NCBI RefSeq assembly: GCF_027486195.1
Contig: NZ_JAIXPP010000059.1
Coordinates: 62,001 to 126,000, forward strand
Reading direction: 5' to 3'
DNA: 64,000 nucleotides
Origin: Novosphingobium sp.
GTDB taxonomy: Bacteria; Pseudomonadota; Alphaproteobacteria; Sphingomonadales; Sphingomonadaceae
Numbering within the stretch: position 1 is the stretch's first letter; every line of letters starts with the position of its first letter. The notes under the pieces are model-generated. The model did no database searches and had not been told where the DNA came from. It was given only the letters and a program-made list of their open reading frames with translations. Below, in pieces: positions 1 to 7,343 of this stretch. The position numbers and the translations under genes were made by a program.

Positions 1-204
1 GGCATCAACCGCGTGCCCGCCGCCGAGGAAGGCAAGACGCGGCTGGTCGGAGATGTCGACTATGCTGGCGCGATGGAAGTGGCCGGTGCGGTAACCCCGG
101 TGCCCGGCGGGGTCGGCCCGATGACAATCGCCGTACTGCTGCGCAATGCCCTCGTAGCCGCCTATCGGGGCGCCGGGCTGGAGCTGGCAGCGGACGCGAT
201 CTGA
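1..204 (+). CDS. folD: FolD C-terminal fragment (methylenetetrahydrofolate dehydrogenase/cyclohydrolase)
   Basis: The reading frame is open from the first base of the window, so only the last 67 residues are present. They contain the FolD signature [19 protein letters not shown], preceded by [15 protein letters not shown], which is the C-terminal part of the NADP-binding domain. FolD is a cytosolic bifunctional enzyme that interconverts 5,10-methylene-, methenyl- and 10-formyl-tetrahydrofolate for purine, thymidylate and methionine synthesis. The start and catalytic Lys/Tyr region lie upstream of the window. The next gene follows on the same strand after about 45 bases. Confidence 0.93.
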   Translation, partial: GINRVPAAEEGKTRLVGDVDYAGAMEVAGAVTPVPGGVGPMTIAVLLRNALVAAYRGAGLELAADAI

Positions 205-249
205 GGCGCTGCCTTTCTATTGCCGGCAGCCTGCTCTAGGCTTGGCCAC

Positions 250-1044
250 ATGAAGCACTCGGTACCCCTCGCCCTGCTCGCCCCCGCCCTGCTCGCCCCC
301 GCCCTGCTTACCCTCGCCCTGCCCGTTGCGGCGCAGGACCCTCGCGGGGCGCCGGGGTTTGGCAGCGCCATCACGCCCATCGGCAATCCCAGCGCACTGA
401 TTGCAGCGGAGAGCGCGTTTGCACGGCTGGCGCGCGAGAAGGGCCAGTGGACCGCCTTTGCTGCGACCGCCACCGACGAGGCGGAAATGTTCGTGCCGCA
501 GCGCGTGGCTGCCAAACTCTGGCTCAAGGGCCGCGCCAATCCGCCGCAAGCGGTGCAGTGGCAGCCGAGCTCGGTCTGGATGAGCTGCGACGGCAGCGCG
601 GGGGTGACCTTCGGCGGCTATCGGGCAGGTGGCAGCAACGGCTGGTTCTCCACCGTGTGGCAGCGCCAGCGCAAGAAGGGTGACTACAAGTGGGTGCTCG
701 ATCAGGGCGGTGATCTCACTGCGCCGCTGGCCGGGGCCGACTTCATCACCGGCAAAGTCGCCGATTGCCCGCCGCGCCCGCGCCGCGATCCGCTGGCCGA
801 TGCGCCACCCACGCCCAAGCGCGGTGATCCGCCCCCGCCGCCTCGCCCGCTGGCCGGACCGATCCCGGCGCTGGCCGCACCTGCCGGCTCAGATAGCAAG
901 GACGGCCGCTCGATCGACGGCACGCTCGTCTGGCGCTCCACCGTGCTGCCGGGGGGGACGCGCGAATGGACCGTATGGATGTGGCAGGACGGCAAGATGA
1001 ACGAGGTGCTGAAGCGCACCGAAGTGGCGAAGAACGAGGGATAG
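250..1044 (+). CDS. Secreted protein of unknown function with N-terminal signal peptide
   Basis: The 264-residue product starts at the ATG at 250. An upstream in-frame TTG at 220 would put ten extra residues before the signal peptide. The first 30 residues are hydrophobic and end in VAAQD, which looks like a signal peptidase I site. The hydrophobic stretch includes a short tandem repeat (LLAPALLAPALL) that is also visible in the DNA. The middle part (ESAFARLAREKGQWTAF, then VWMSCDGSAGVTFGGY) resembles the SnoaL/DUF4440-like fold found in periplasmic proteins, but I cannot name it firmly. The C-terminal third has a Pro/Arg-rich linker (residues about 175-205). It is followed four bases later by the marC-like gene. 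Confidence 0.75.
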   Translation: MKHSVPLALLAPALLAPALLTLALPVAAQDPRGAPGFGSAITPIGNPSALIAAESAFARLAREKGQWTAFAATATDEAEMFVPQRVAAKLWLKGRANPPQAVQWQPSSVWMSCDGSAGVTFGGYRAGGSNGWFSTVWQRQRKKGDYKWVLDQGGDLTAPLAGADFITGKVADCPPRPRRDPLADAPPTPKRGDPPPPPRPLAGPIPALAAPAGSDSKDGRSIDGTLVWRSTVLPGGTREWTVWMWQDGKMNEVLKRTEVAKNEG

Positions 1045-1048
1045 GATA

Positions 1049-1669
1049 ATGCTGGCGCTGTTCCTTTCCGCCTTCACAACGCTGTTCGTGGTGATCGACC
1101 CTCCCGGCTGCGCCCCGATCTACGCCGGGCTGACGGCTTCGGCCACGCCGCGTCAGGCCTTCATCATGGCCTTGCGCGCATGCCTGATTGCCAGCGGCAT
1201 TCTCGTGGTCTTCGCATTGTTCGGCGAGGATCTGCTCGGCGCGCTGCATATCGAGCTCGACAGCTTCCGCATCGCCGGCGGGATCATGCTGTTCATGATC
1301 GCGATCGACATGGTGTTCGAGAAGCGCACCGAGCGGCGCGAGGAGCGGGCGGAGAAAGTGCGCACCGCGCAGCCACAAGTGGAGGACGTTTCCGTCTTCC
1401 CGATGGCCATGCCGATGCTGGCCGGCCCCGGCTCGATCGCCTCGGTCATGCTGCTCACCGCGCGGGCGCACGGTCTGCCTGAGACGCTGGTGATACTGGC
1501 GGCACTCGGCGCGGTCATGCTGCTGAGCTTCATCGCGCTGGTCGCCGCGCGCCCGATCATCCGGGCGCTGGGCTCGCAGGTCGAGGCGGTTATCACCCGG
1601 CTGCTGGGTGTGTTGCTCGCCGCGCTTGCCGCGCAATTCGTGATCGACGGGATCAGGGCCCAGTTCTAG
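1049..1669 (+). CDS. MarC family integral membrane protein
   Basis: This 206-residue hydrophobic protein has about six membrane segments. The opening MLALFLSAFTTLFVVIDPPG is the characteristic MarC/UPF0056 N-terminus, and the segment IAGGIMLFMIAIDMVF is also typical. A charged loop of about 20 residues (EKRTERREERAEK) separates the two halves, as in the family. The family was named for multiple antibiotic resistance, but a transport substrate is not established, so function is left open. It starts four bases after the preceding secreted-protein gene and is probably co-transcribed with it. It ends head-on against the minus-strand LON-domain gene, one base away. Confidence 0.88.
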   Translation: MLALFLSAFTTLFVVIDPPGCAPIYAGLTASATPRQAFIMALRACLIASGILVVFALFGEDLLGALHIELDSFRIAGGIMLFMIAIDMVFEKRTERREERAEKVRTAQPQVEDVSVFPMAMPMLAGPGSIASVMLLTARAHGLPETLVILAALGAVMLLSFIALVAARPIIRALGSQVEAVITRLLGVLLAALAAQFVIDGIRAQF

Positions 1670-1670
1670 A

Positions 1671-2297
1671 TTACTGCAGCGTCACCCGCCCATCGTCCGA
1701 ATCGCGGCGGCCGAAGAATTGCATGAGCTGGACGAGGAGCTCGCACCGCGCGGCAAGGCTGTCAGCCTCCAGCAGGGCCTGCTTGGCGGCCGCATCGAAC
1801 GGGGCGATTTGCGAGACGCCGTTGATGAGCGAGACATCATCGAGCCGGCCGACCGAATCCCAATCGACCGAATAGCCCTGCGCATCGGCAAAGCGGCGCG
1901 CCTCGCGCTCGAACGAGGCGCGTTCGACCGCGCTGAGGCTGGCGCCCGCGTCATCCTCGATCAGTTCGCCCTCGACCTGGCGGAAGGGCGTCGTCACATC
2001 GAGTTCGCGCAGCAGGCGGAAGCGGGACAGGCCTTCGAGGATGACGTTGTAGCGCCCGTCCTCCATCGCCTCGACTTCGCCGATCTTGCCGACGCAGCCG
2101 ATCTGGAACAGCGGGGCGCCATCATATTGGCCCTGCGGCTGGATCATCGCGATGCGCCGGTCGCGCACCAGCGAATCGGAGATCATCGAGCGGTAGCGTG
2201 GCTCGAAAATGTGCAGGGGCAACTGCAGCCCCGGGAAGAGCAGCGCGCCCGTGAGCGGGAAGATCGAGAGGCGCACCGGCCTGCTGTCCTGCGCCAT
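1671..2297 (-). CDS. LON peptidase N-terminal (substrate-binding) domain protein
   Basis: The 208-residue protein contains only the N-terminal LON domain (PUA-like fold): LSIFPLTGALLFPGLQLPLHIFEPRYRSMI at residues about 10-40, then GCVGKIGEVEAMEDGRYNVILEGLSRFRL. There is no AAA+ or Ser-Lys protease domain, so it is not Lon protease. In Lon this domain recognises substrates; the role of stand-alone copies is not well defined. It lies three bases downstream of the YbbN-type thioredoxin gene and is presumably translated from the same mRNA. That neighbour suggests a role in protein quality control. Confidence 0.88.
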   Translation of the reverse strand: MAQDSRPVRLSIFPLTGALLFPGLQLPLHIFEPRYRSMISDSLVRDRRIAMIQPQGQYDGAPLFQIGCVGKIGEVEAMEDGRYNVILEGLSRFRLLRELDVTTPFRQVEGELIEDDAGASLSAVERASFEREARRFADAQGYSVDWDSVGRLDDVSLINGVSQIAPFDAAAKQALLEADSLAARCELLVQLMQFFGRRDSDDGRVTLQ

Positions 2298-2300
2298 GGC

Positions 2301-3209
2301 TTAGCCGAAAAGCACGGTGGAAAGCTTGCGGCGGGTGGCCGCAACCCACGGATCTTCAAGGCCGATGGCTTCGAATATCTGCAGCAGGCGGGTGCGCGCG
2401 GCGCCTTCGTTCCACGTCCGGTCGCGCGCGACCATGGCGAGGAGCAGGCCCGCCGCACCATCGCGGTCACCGGCGGCATAGAGCCCGTTGGCGAGTGCGA
2501 GCTGTGCGTCCATGTCGTCCGGATTGGCGGCGACGGCGGCGCGCAGGCCGTCGAGCTCGCTGGGCTCGGGCGCATCGGCAGCGAGCGCGAGCGCGGAACG
2601 GGCCTGCGCCAGCGCCGGGTCTTCCGCCAGCTTGGGATCGAGCGAAGCGAGGACGTCCTCCGCCGCCGCCTTGTCACCCGCCAAAAGCAGCGCGCGGATC
2701 AGGCCGGAGTGGGCGGCGGCATTGTCCGGCGCGATTTCCGCAATCTGGGAGAAGATGCCGACCGCACGTTCGCCGTCGCCAAGTGCGAGCACTTCCTCAC
2801 CCATGGCGAGCAGCGGGGCGATATCCTGCGCGGGTTCGTCCCCCGCCTGGATCGGAAGGCGCGCGAGCATTTGATCGAGCATCTGGCGCAGCTGCGATTC
2901 GCTGCGCGCCGGCGTCAGGTCAGCCACCGGCTGGCCCTGGAACATGGCGTAGACCGTGGGGATCGAGCGCACCTGGAACTGCGCGGCGATGAACTGTTCC
3001 TCATCCACGTTGATCTTGGCGAGGACCACGCCCTTTTCGGCGTATTCGCCGCAGACTTTCTCAAGCAGCGGGGTGAGCGCCTTGCACGGCCCGCACCATT
3101 CGGCCCAGAAATCGAGCACGACGAGCTTGGTCATCGATGGCTCGACCACGGCCTTGCGGAAGCGGTCCACCGCTTTCTGCTCTTCGAGATTGAGGCCAAG
3201 GCTTGCCAC
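2301..3209 (-). CDS. YbbN/CnoX-type thioredoxin with TPR-like C-terminal region
   Basis: The protein has an N-terminal thioredoxin domain with an intact active site (LDFWAEWCGPCKALTPLLEKV) and the cis-Pro loop RSIPTVYAMF. About 170 residues of helical TPR-like sequence follow, the architecture of the chaperedoxin YbbN/CnoX. I chose the GTG at 3209 because GGAG lies eight bases upstream and the resulting N-terminus (MASLGLNLEEQKAVDRFRK) fits the family. An ATG at 3254 and a TTG at 3323 would add residues with no ribosome binding site. The family protects unfolding proteins under oxidative stress by mixed-disulfide transfer to chaperones. It is translationally linked to the LON-domain gene. Confidence 0.88.
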   Translation of the reverse strand: MASLGLNLEEQKAVDRFRKAVVEPSMTKLVVLDFWAEWCGPCKALTPLLEKVCGEYAEKGVVLAKINVDEEQFIAAQFQVRSIPTVYAMFQGQPVADLTPARSESQLRQMLDQMLARLPIQAGDEPAQDIAPLLAMGEEVLALGDGERAVGIFSQIAEIAPDNAAAHSGLIRALLLAGDKAAAEDVLASLDPKLAEDPALAQARSALALAADAPEPSELDGLRAAVAANPDDMDAQLALANGLYAAGDRDGAAGLLLAMVARDRTWNEGAARTRLLQIFEAIGLEDPWVAATRRKLSTVLFG

Positions 3210-3412
3210 TGGTCGGTCTCCGCGCTGAAACGTGAAAGAATGTGTTGCCCCCATGTGGGAAGCGAGGGCAGTTCGGCAAGGGCATTTGCGGGCAAGAGGG
3301 CAAGCGATAGGGCCTGCGCGCATTTTTGCTGTTGCGCGGGCCAGCCCATGAAGCTAAGGGCGCGCTTCACCCCGGTCGGGGGCCTTCAGGCAGCCCGATC
3401 CGAAACGCACGA

Positions 3413-3487
3413 GCGGGCGTAGCTCAGGGGTAGAGCACAACCTTGCCAAGGTTGGGGTCGAGGGTTCGAATCCCTTCGCCCGCTCCA
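3413..3487 (+). tRNA. tRNA-Gly (GCC anticodon)
   Basis: The cloverleaf is complete. The acceptor stem GCGGGCG pairs with CGCCCGC. The D arm is GCTCAGGGGTAGAGC, and the anticodon stem CAACC/GGTTG encloses loop TTGCCAA with anticodon GCC. The T arm contains GGGTTCGAATCCC. The 3' CCA is encoded (3485-3487). Its 3' end faces the accessory island to the right, the orientation expected of an integrase attachment site, but I found no second copy of the 3' end that would mark an attR. Confidence 0.96.
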
Positions 3488-3984
3488 GTTTCCTTTTGGA
3501 AATTCAAATACTCGATGGCGCACGCTCAGAGAGTGCTGTGCTTACAGCTGGCAACCGGCCGCTTGATGTAAGCGAAATGTAAGCGCGACGGGCCGTTGGA
3601 TTTCAGCGTCCAGCAGATGAATGGGCGGCTGTGACGCCATGATCTTCCTATTCAGCAGGCAGATCCGACGCCAACTTCGGACAAGTGTGGTCCATCAGGG
3701 CAGGTGTTCGCCTCGCGAGGCCACCTTATGGTTCCCGTTGGCACCAGCTACACGAGAGAACTGGTGAGAGTGATCAGACTCTCTGACCTGCCCCTTTGGT
3801 CCCGCAGTCATAACGAGAGACTGGCCGGTTTGATATTCGTGCTCGCTCGTCGGCACAGCCGCGTTGGCTGTGACGCTTCCATCATGCAGGAACGCCCGGC
3901 GCGCTTGTGCCGGCGTTCGGCTCGCCCGAGCACAAGTCTCCTAAACATTGGACAACGGTTCGGTGTCGCCGGATTTGCAGCCTG
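3488..3984. other. Non-coding island edge, about 500 bp
   Basis: No convincing gene is visible between tRNA-Gly and the stop of the TetR gene. A plus-strand open frame from 3704 runs into the antisense of the TetR gene and has no family features. The sequence is less GC-rich than the core to the left and has short fragments (CTTACAGCTGGCAACC and CTTGATGTAAGC near 3540-3575) that may be remnants of a lost integrase end. It is best read as decayed junction DNA. Confidence 0.45.
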
Positions 3985-4584
3985 TCAGACAGGCTTTGTG
4001 TCGGTGGTGTCGGTCAAGATGGTCGTCAACAGTCGCTCAAGCTCGTTGATCAGAAGCGCCGTTTCCGACGCAGGGAGCCGAATCGCTGCCCTGAGCACGC
4101 TGTCCACCGTTATTGTAAGAACGCGGGCCCTCGCATAATCGCGGGCGGTCGGATCGCCGCCGTCGGCGAATTCTATCGCAGTGCGATGGATAGCTTCGTC
4201 CACCTTTGATCTGTCGAAAGCACGAAGTTTTGGTACCGCCTGAATAGCGTCAAGCAGCGCCGACGCACCTGGTTCCTTCGTGTACACTTCAGCATACTTC
4301 AGTACATAATCGTACGTTGAATGCGCCGCCAGATGAACGCTCTCCGTCTTTTCGTACCAACGTTCGACTAAAGTCTGCAATATCGCGTATTTGTCTGGGA
4401 AATACTGGTAGACTGTTCCAATCGCCATGCCGGCTTCATCAGCCACACTCTGCATAGAAAATCCGTCGTAACCGCCGCCCTCCAGAACGACAGCTGCGCA
4501 GCCGAGTAGGCGCTCGACTGTCTTGATTGAACGGCTCTGCTTCGGCGTCCTGCGAAGCTCTTTGATGCTCGGCTCAGCTTCCAT
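3985..4584 (-). CDS. TetR/AcrR family transcriptional regulator
   Basis: The 199-residue protein has a TetR N-terminal DNA-binding domain: PKQSRSIKTVERLLGCAAVVLEGGGYDGFS, then the helix-turn-helix MQSVADEAGMAIGTVYQYFPDKYAIL at residues about 43-68. The C-terminal ligand-binding region is not assignable. It is transcribed divergently from the Rieske oxygenase gene. The 182-bp gap between them contains a perfect 22-bp palindrome inside a promoter, so it most likely represses the oxygenase gene and perhaps itself until a substrate binds. Codon use is less GC-rich than in the core genes, as elsewhere in the island. Confidence 0.9.
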   Translation of the reverse strand: MEAEPSIKELRRTPKQSRSIKTVERLLGCAAVVLEGGGYDGFSMQSVADEAGMAIGTVYQYFPDKYAILQTLVERWYEKTESVHLAAHSTYDYVLKYAEVYTKEPGASALLDAIQAVPKLRAFDRSKVDEAIHRTAIEFADGGDPTARDYARARVLTITVDSVLRAAIRLPASETALLINELERLLTTILTDTTDTKPV

Positions 4585-4676
4585 TCTATTGGTCCTAGGC
4601 GATGTTCGCAGCCTTGTGAACCTCTAGCCCCACGTGATCCAACCGCACCTAATCTGTCGCAATCGCTGAATCCATA

Positions 4677-4706
4677 TTGACAATCTGAGGAATTCCTCAG
4701 ATTACC
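4677..4706 (+). promoter_or_regulatory. Promoter with perfect 22-bp palindromic operator for the Rieske oxygenase gene
   Basis: TTGACA at 4677-4682 is a consensus -35 box. A perfect inverted repeat with half-site AATCTGAGGAA and its exact complement occupies 4682-4703, filling the -35 to -10 spacer. A possible -10 (GATTAC or ATTACC) begins near 4700. TetR-family repressors commonly bind such a site and block RNA polymerase. The divergent TetR gene at 3985-4584 is the obvious candidate ligand. The assignment of protein to site is inference. Confidence 0.75.
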
Positions 4707-4766
4707 GCATCACACCGCTGGGACCCAGAAGGGTGGCTCGAGCTTAGTAGTGGGAGAGGAAGACAG

Positions 4767-5924
4767 ATGAACCAGATGACCCCAATCCATGACGCAGGCG
4801 AACTTCGGAAGATTGTAAATAGTCTGACTGAGTTTAGTAAGCTGACGCTCGAAGAGATCAAAACACTGGATCCTTACCTGTACTATTCACCAACTATGTT
4901 TGAGCTAGAGGTTGAACATCTTTGGAGTAAGGAATGGATTCTTGTTGGTCACGTTGCACAGGTGAAAAAGCCTGGTGACTACTTCGCCTTCGACTTTCTG
5001 TCCGAGCCGATGATCATTGTCCGCGGCAAGGACATGCGGATCCGCGCGGTTTCATCAGTCTGCCAGCACCGCTTCATGCCGCTCGTGCGGCACAACGACC
5101 GCGGAAGCGTTAGCCGCTTTACCTGTCCCTACCACCTCTGGTCGTTCGGGCTTGACGGGCAGTTGCTCGGCGCGACCTACATGGAAGAGCACAAGTGCTT
5201 CAACCGTAAGGACGTCAAGCTTCCGGAGTACCGGCTTGAGGTCTGGAACGATTTGATCTTCATCAACCTAGATGACGAGGCCGCGCCGCTTGCTCCGCGC
5301 CTCAAGCCAATCGAGCAGCGGATGAGTGTATTTAAGGTTCCGGACAACTATGTGACCTGTCAGCACCATGATGATGTGTGGGACGTGAACTGGAAGTTTG
5401 TTGTCGAGAACAATGAGAACTATCACTCTTCCGCGATCCACCCCAATACCGTGAATCTTGGCAGCCCGACCCACATGTATCGGGCCGATCTGGCTGAGCA
5501 CGGCGAAGGCTATTGCTCGGCGTTCTGGGGCGCTCCGGCTGACCGGCCACGCGCCGGCCGTCCGGTGCCCGGCTATGCCGGCGAGGAGGTGCTCGAACTT
5601 TGCACCGTCTTCCCGATGGGGACTCTGTCGGTCATGCCTGACAGCGTTTCGATTTACCCCTACTGGCCGATCAGTGCCGAAAAGACCCGCATCACTGCAC
5701 TCGCCCTGTCGCACCCTGATGACGTCAACCAGGAATGGGAAGAAGACCACTCCAAGTCGTTCATCAATACCTTCCTAGCTGAAGATTACTCGGCGGTCGG
5801 AGGCGGTCTCCAGTGGGCCGTGAAATCGAAGAAGCAGAAGGCCGGCATGTGCTCGAACCAGGAAGAGATGGTTCTTCGCGTTCACCAGCATTCGGCGAAG
5901 GTCATTCTCGACGCAATTGGCTGA
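4767..5924 (+). CDS. Rieske non-heme iron oxygenase, large (alpha) subunit
   Basis: The 385-residue protein has a Rieske [2Fe-2S] domain with ligands C99-x-H101 (VCQHRFMPL) and C120-x2-H123 (CPYHLWSF). The catalytic domain has mononuclear iron ligands H220 and H225 (ENYHSSAIH) and a probable D340 (FLAEDYSAVGGG). The spacing and the VVENNENYH segment resemble the choline/glycine-betaine monooxygenase branch, which acts on quaternary or N-methyl amines, rather than ring dioxygenases with a beta subunit. No beta subunit, ferredoxin or reductase gene is adjacent, so electrons must come from elsewhere. A GAGAGG-type ribosome site precedes ATG 4767. The substrate is unknown; the neighbouring SMR exporter points to an amine or quaternary ammonium compound. 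Confidence 0.87.
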   Translation: MNQMTPIHDAGELRKIVNSLTEFSKLTLEEIKTLDPYLYYSPTMFELEVEHLWSKEWILVGHVAQVKKPGDYFAFDFLSEPMIIVRGKDMRIRAVSSVCQHRFMPLVRHNDRGSVSRFTCPYHLWSFGLDGQLLGATYMEEHKCFNRKDVKLPEYRLEVWNDLIFINLDDEAAPLAPRLKPIEQRMSVFKVPDNYVTCQHHDDVWDVNWKFVVENNENYHSSAIHPNTVNLGSPTHMYRADLAEHGEGYCSAFWGAPADRPRAGRPVPGYAGEEVLELCTVFPMGTLSVMPDSVSIYPYWPISAEKTRITALALSHPDDVNQEWEEDHSKSFINTFLAEDYSAVGGGLQWAVKSKKQKAGMCSNQEEMVLRVHQHSAKVILDAIG

Positions 5925-6224
5925 ACTGTTCGGAGGCATCTTGGGAGGCAGGGTGGATATATTCACCCTGCCGTTCGCTGCAATCGCGGCCCCTTCAGTC
6001 GAACTGCTGACATTGTGCAGCGTAATAGCGAATGTCGCCGAGCCATGCCGACGATGCTCGTTCATGAACGTTGGACAATAAAAATGGAGGCCGGCCGCAA
6101 TGGCTGGCATTCGTGCGTTCGACCGCCTGTCCGGACTTGGAGGGATCGGTGATCAGCTCGCTTCGTGGCAACGTTCGGTTTCCATGGCCAGAGGTAACTT
6201 TATGACAGCAAATACGGAACTGAC
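5925..6224. other. Intergenic region, 300 bp, no gene seen
   Basis: This is the gap between the oxygenase and the SMR exporter. It contains no open frame with family features and no clear terminator hairpin. The 22-bp TetR-type palindrome is not repeated here, so the exporter may not be under the same repressor unless it is read through. Confidence 0.4.
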
Positions 6225-6554
6225 ATGAACTATCTTTTTCTGGGCATTGCGATCATGGCTGAGGTGATCGGCACGACTTTCATGAAGCAGTCTGACGGCT
6301 TCACGAAGCTGGTTCCAAGCATTGTTACGGTGTTCTCATACGTCATTGCCTTCTATTGCCTGTCCCTGACGCTCAAGACCATTCCGACCGGGGTCGCGTA
6401 TGCCATCTGGTCTGGAGCCGGGATCATTTTCATTGCAGCCACCGCCTGGGCTTTCCTGGGACAGAAGCTGGATACCGCAGCCATCATCGGCATTATTCTG
6501 ATCGTGACGGGAGTTCTCGTCATGAACACATTTTCGTCAGCTTCCGCTCATTGA
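6225..6554 (+). CDS. Small multidrug resistance (SMR) exporter, EmrE/Qac type
   Basis: The 109-residue protein has four membrane helices. It carries the essential proton/drug-binding glutamate E13 in AIMAEVIGTTFMK, the segment IPTGVAYAIWSGAGI, and the C-terminal helix IIGIILIVTGVLVMN. The close resemblance to EmrE favours the multidrug (Qac) subtype over the guanidinium exporter (Gdx/SugE) subtype. These antiparallel dimers exchange protons for quaternary ammonium and other cationic aromatic compounds at the inner membrane. It lies between the Rieske oxygenase and an iron superoxide dismutase gene, which it precedes by 27 bases, probably in one transcript. Confidence 0.93.
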   Translation: MNYLFLGIAIMAEVIGTTFMKQSDGFTKLVPSIVTVFSYVIAFYCLSLTLKTIPTGVAYAIWSGAGIIFIAATAWAFLGQKLDTAAIIGIILIVTGVLVMNTFSSASAH

Positions 6555-6581
6555 AATCTCAAACCAAAAAGGAATTCATGC

Positions 6582-7196
6582 GTGGCCTTTATTCTTCCCG
6601 ACTTGCCTTATGCAAAGGATGCCTTTGGCGATATTCTGTCCGTCGAGACGCTCGATTTCCATCACGGAAAGCATCAGAATGCCTATGTGGTAAAGGTCAA
6701 CGAACTGATCGCTGCGGACCCTGCCCTGCAAGGGAAATCGCTGGTGGAACTGATCAAGTCTGCGAAGGGCGGCCTTTTCAACCAGGTAGGCCAAATATGG
6801 AACCACACATTCTTCTGGCAGTCGCTGTCGCCGGCTAAGACGGTGCCGACCGGGGAGCTATTGCGACTCATCAATGAGGCATTTGGGTCCGTCGAGACAC
6901 TGATCGCTGCGCTGAAAGCCGAAGCGATCAGTCACTTCGCCAGTGGTTGGGTGGCTCTCATTCTCAATAACGAAAAGCTGCAGGTAACAAGTTATCACGA
7001 CGCTGACACCCCGGTGGCGCATAAAGGGCATGTGCCCCTGCTGATCCTGGATGTTTGGGAACACGCCTATTACATCGACTATCGCAGCATGCGCCCGGCC
7101 TATGCGGAGCGCCTTCTCAATGAGGCGATCAACTGGGATTTCGCTGCGCTAAACCTCGACGGCGAGGGAGCAAGCCGCGCGGATCAGGCCGGCTGA
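6582..7196 (+). CDS. sodB: Iron superoxide dismutase
   Basis: The 204-residue enzyme has all metal ligands: H27 (FHHGKH), H75 (WNHTFFW), D157 and H161 (DVWEHAYYIDY). Q71, two residues before the WNH motif, occupies the position of the E. coli Fe-SOD glutamine and so favours iron. The start is a GTG at 6582 with AAGGA upstream; no in-frame ATG is available at the family N-terminus (MAFILPDLPYAKDAF). It converts superoxide to peroxide and oxygen in the cytosol. Its place behind the SMR gene in an accessory island is unusual and may guard the nearby oxygenase and FAD oxidases against superoxide, which is inference. Confidence 0.94.
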   Translation: MAFILPDLPYAKDAFGDILSVETLDFHHGKHQNAYVVKVNELIAADPALQGKSLVELIKSAKGGLFNQVGQIWNHTFFWQSLSPAKTVPTGELLRLINEAFGSVETLIAALKAEAISHFASGWVALILNNEKLQVTSYHDADTPVAHKGHVPLLILDVWEHAYYIDYRSMRPAYAERLLNEAINWDFAALNLDGEGASRADQAG

Positions 7197-7343
7197 AAAA
7201 ATGAGAGCCGGCAGCTTTTTGTCTGCTCTCTATGCCGCTGCGGCGCAGCGGACGAACAGCAGCATTCGAATACCGGATTGGAGGGCTCCGAGGGCAGAGA
7301 TCCGGGTCGCTCCCGCCATCTTCAATTCTGTTGGACTGGTCCC

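Noticed and set aside
1719..3422. Open frame of 567 codons on the plus strand
   Set aside because: Antisense of the LON-domain and thioredoxin genes, which have unmistakable motifs.
3413..3487. tRNA-Gly as a proven attachment site
   Set aside because: No repeated copy of its 3' end was found at the right side of the island and there is no integrase, so only the orientation supports it.
3704..4138. Possible small gene next to tRNA-Gly
   Set aside because: No ribosome site or family features, and its second half is antisense to the TetR gene.
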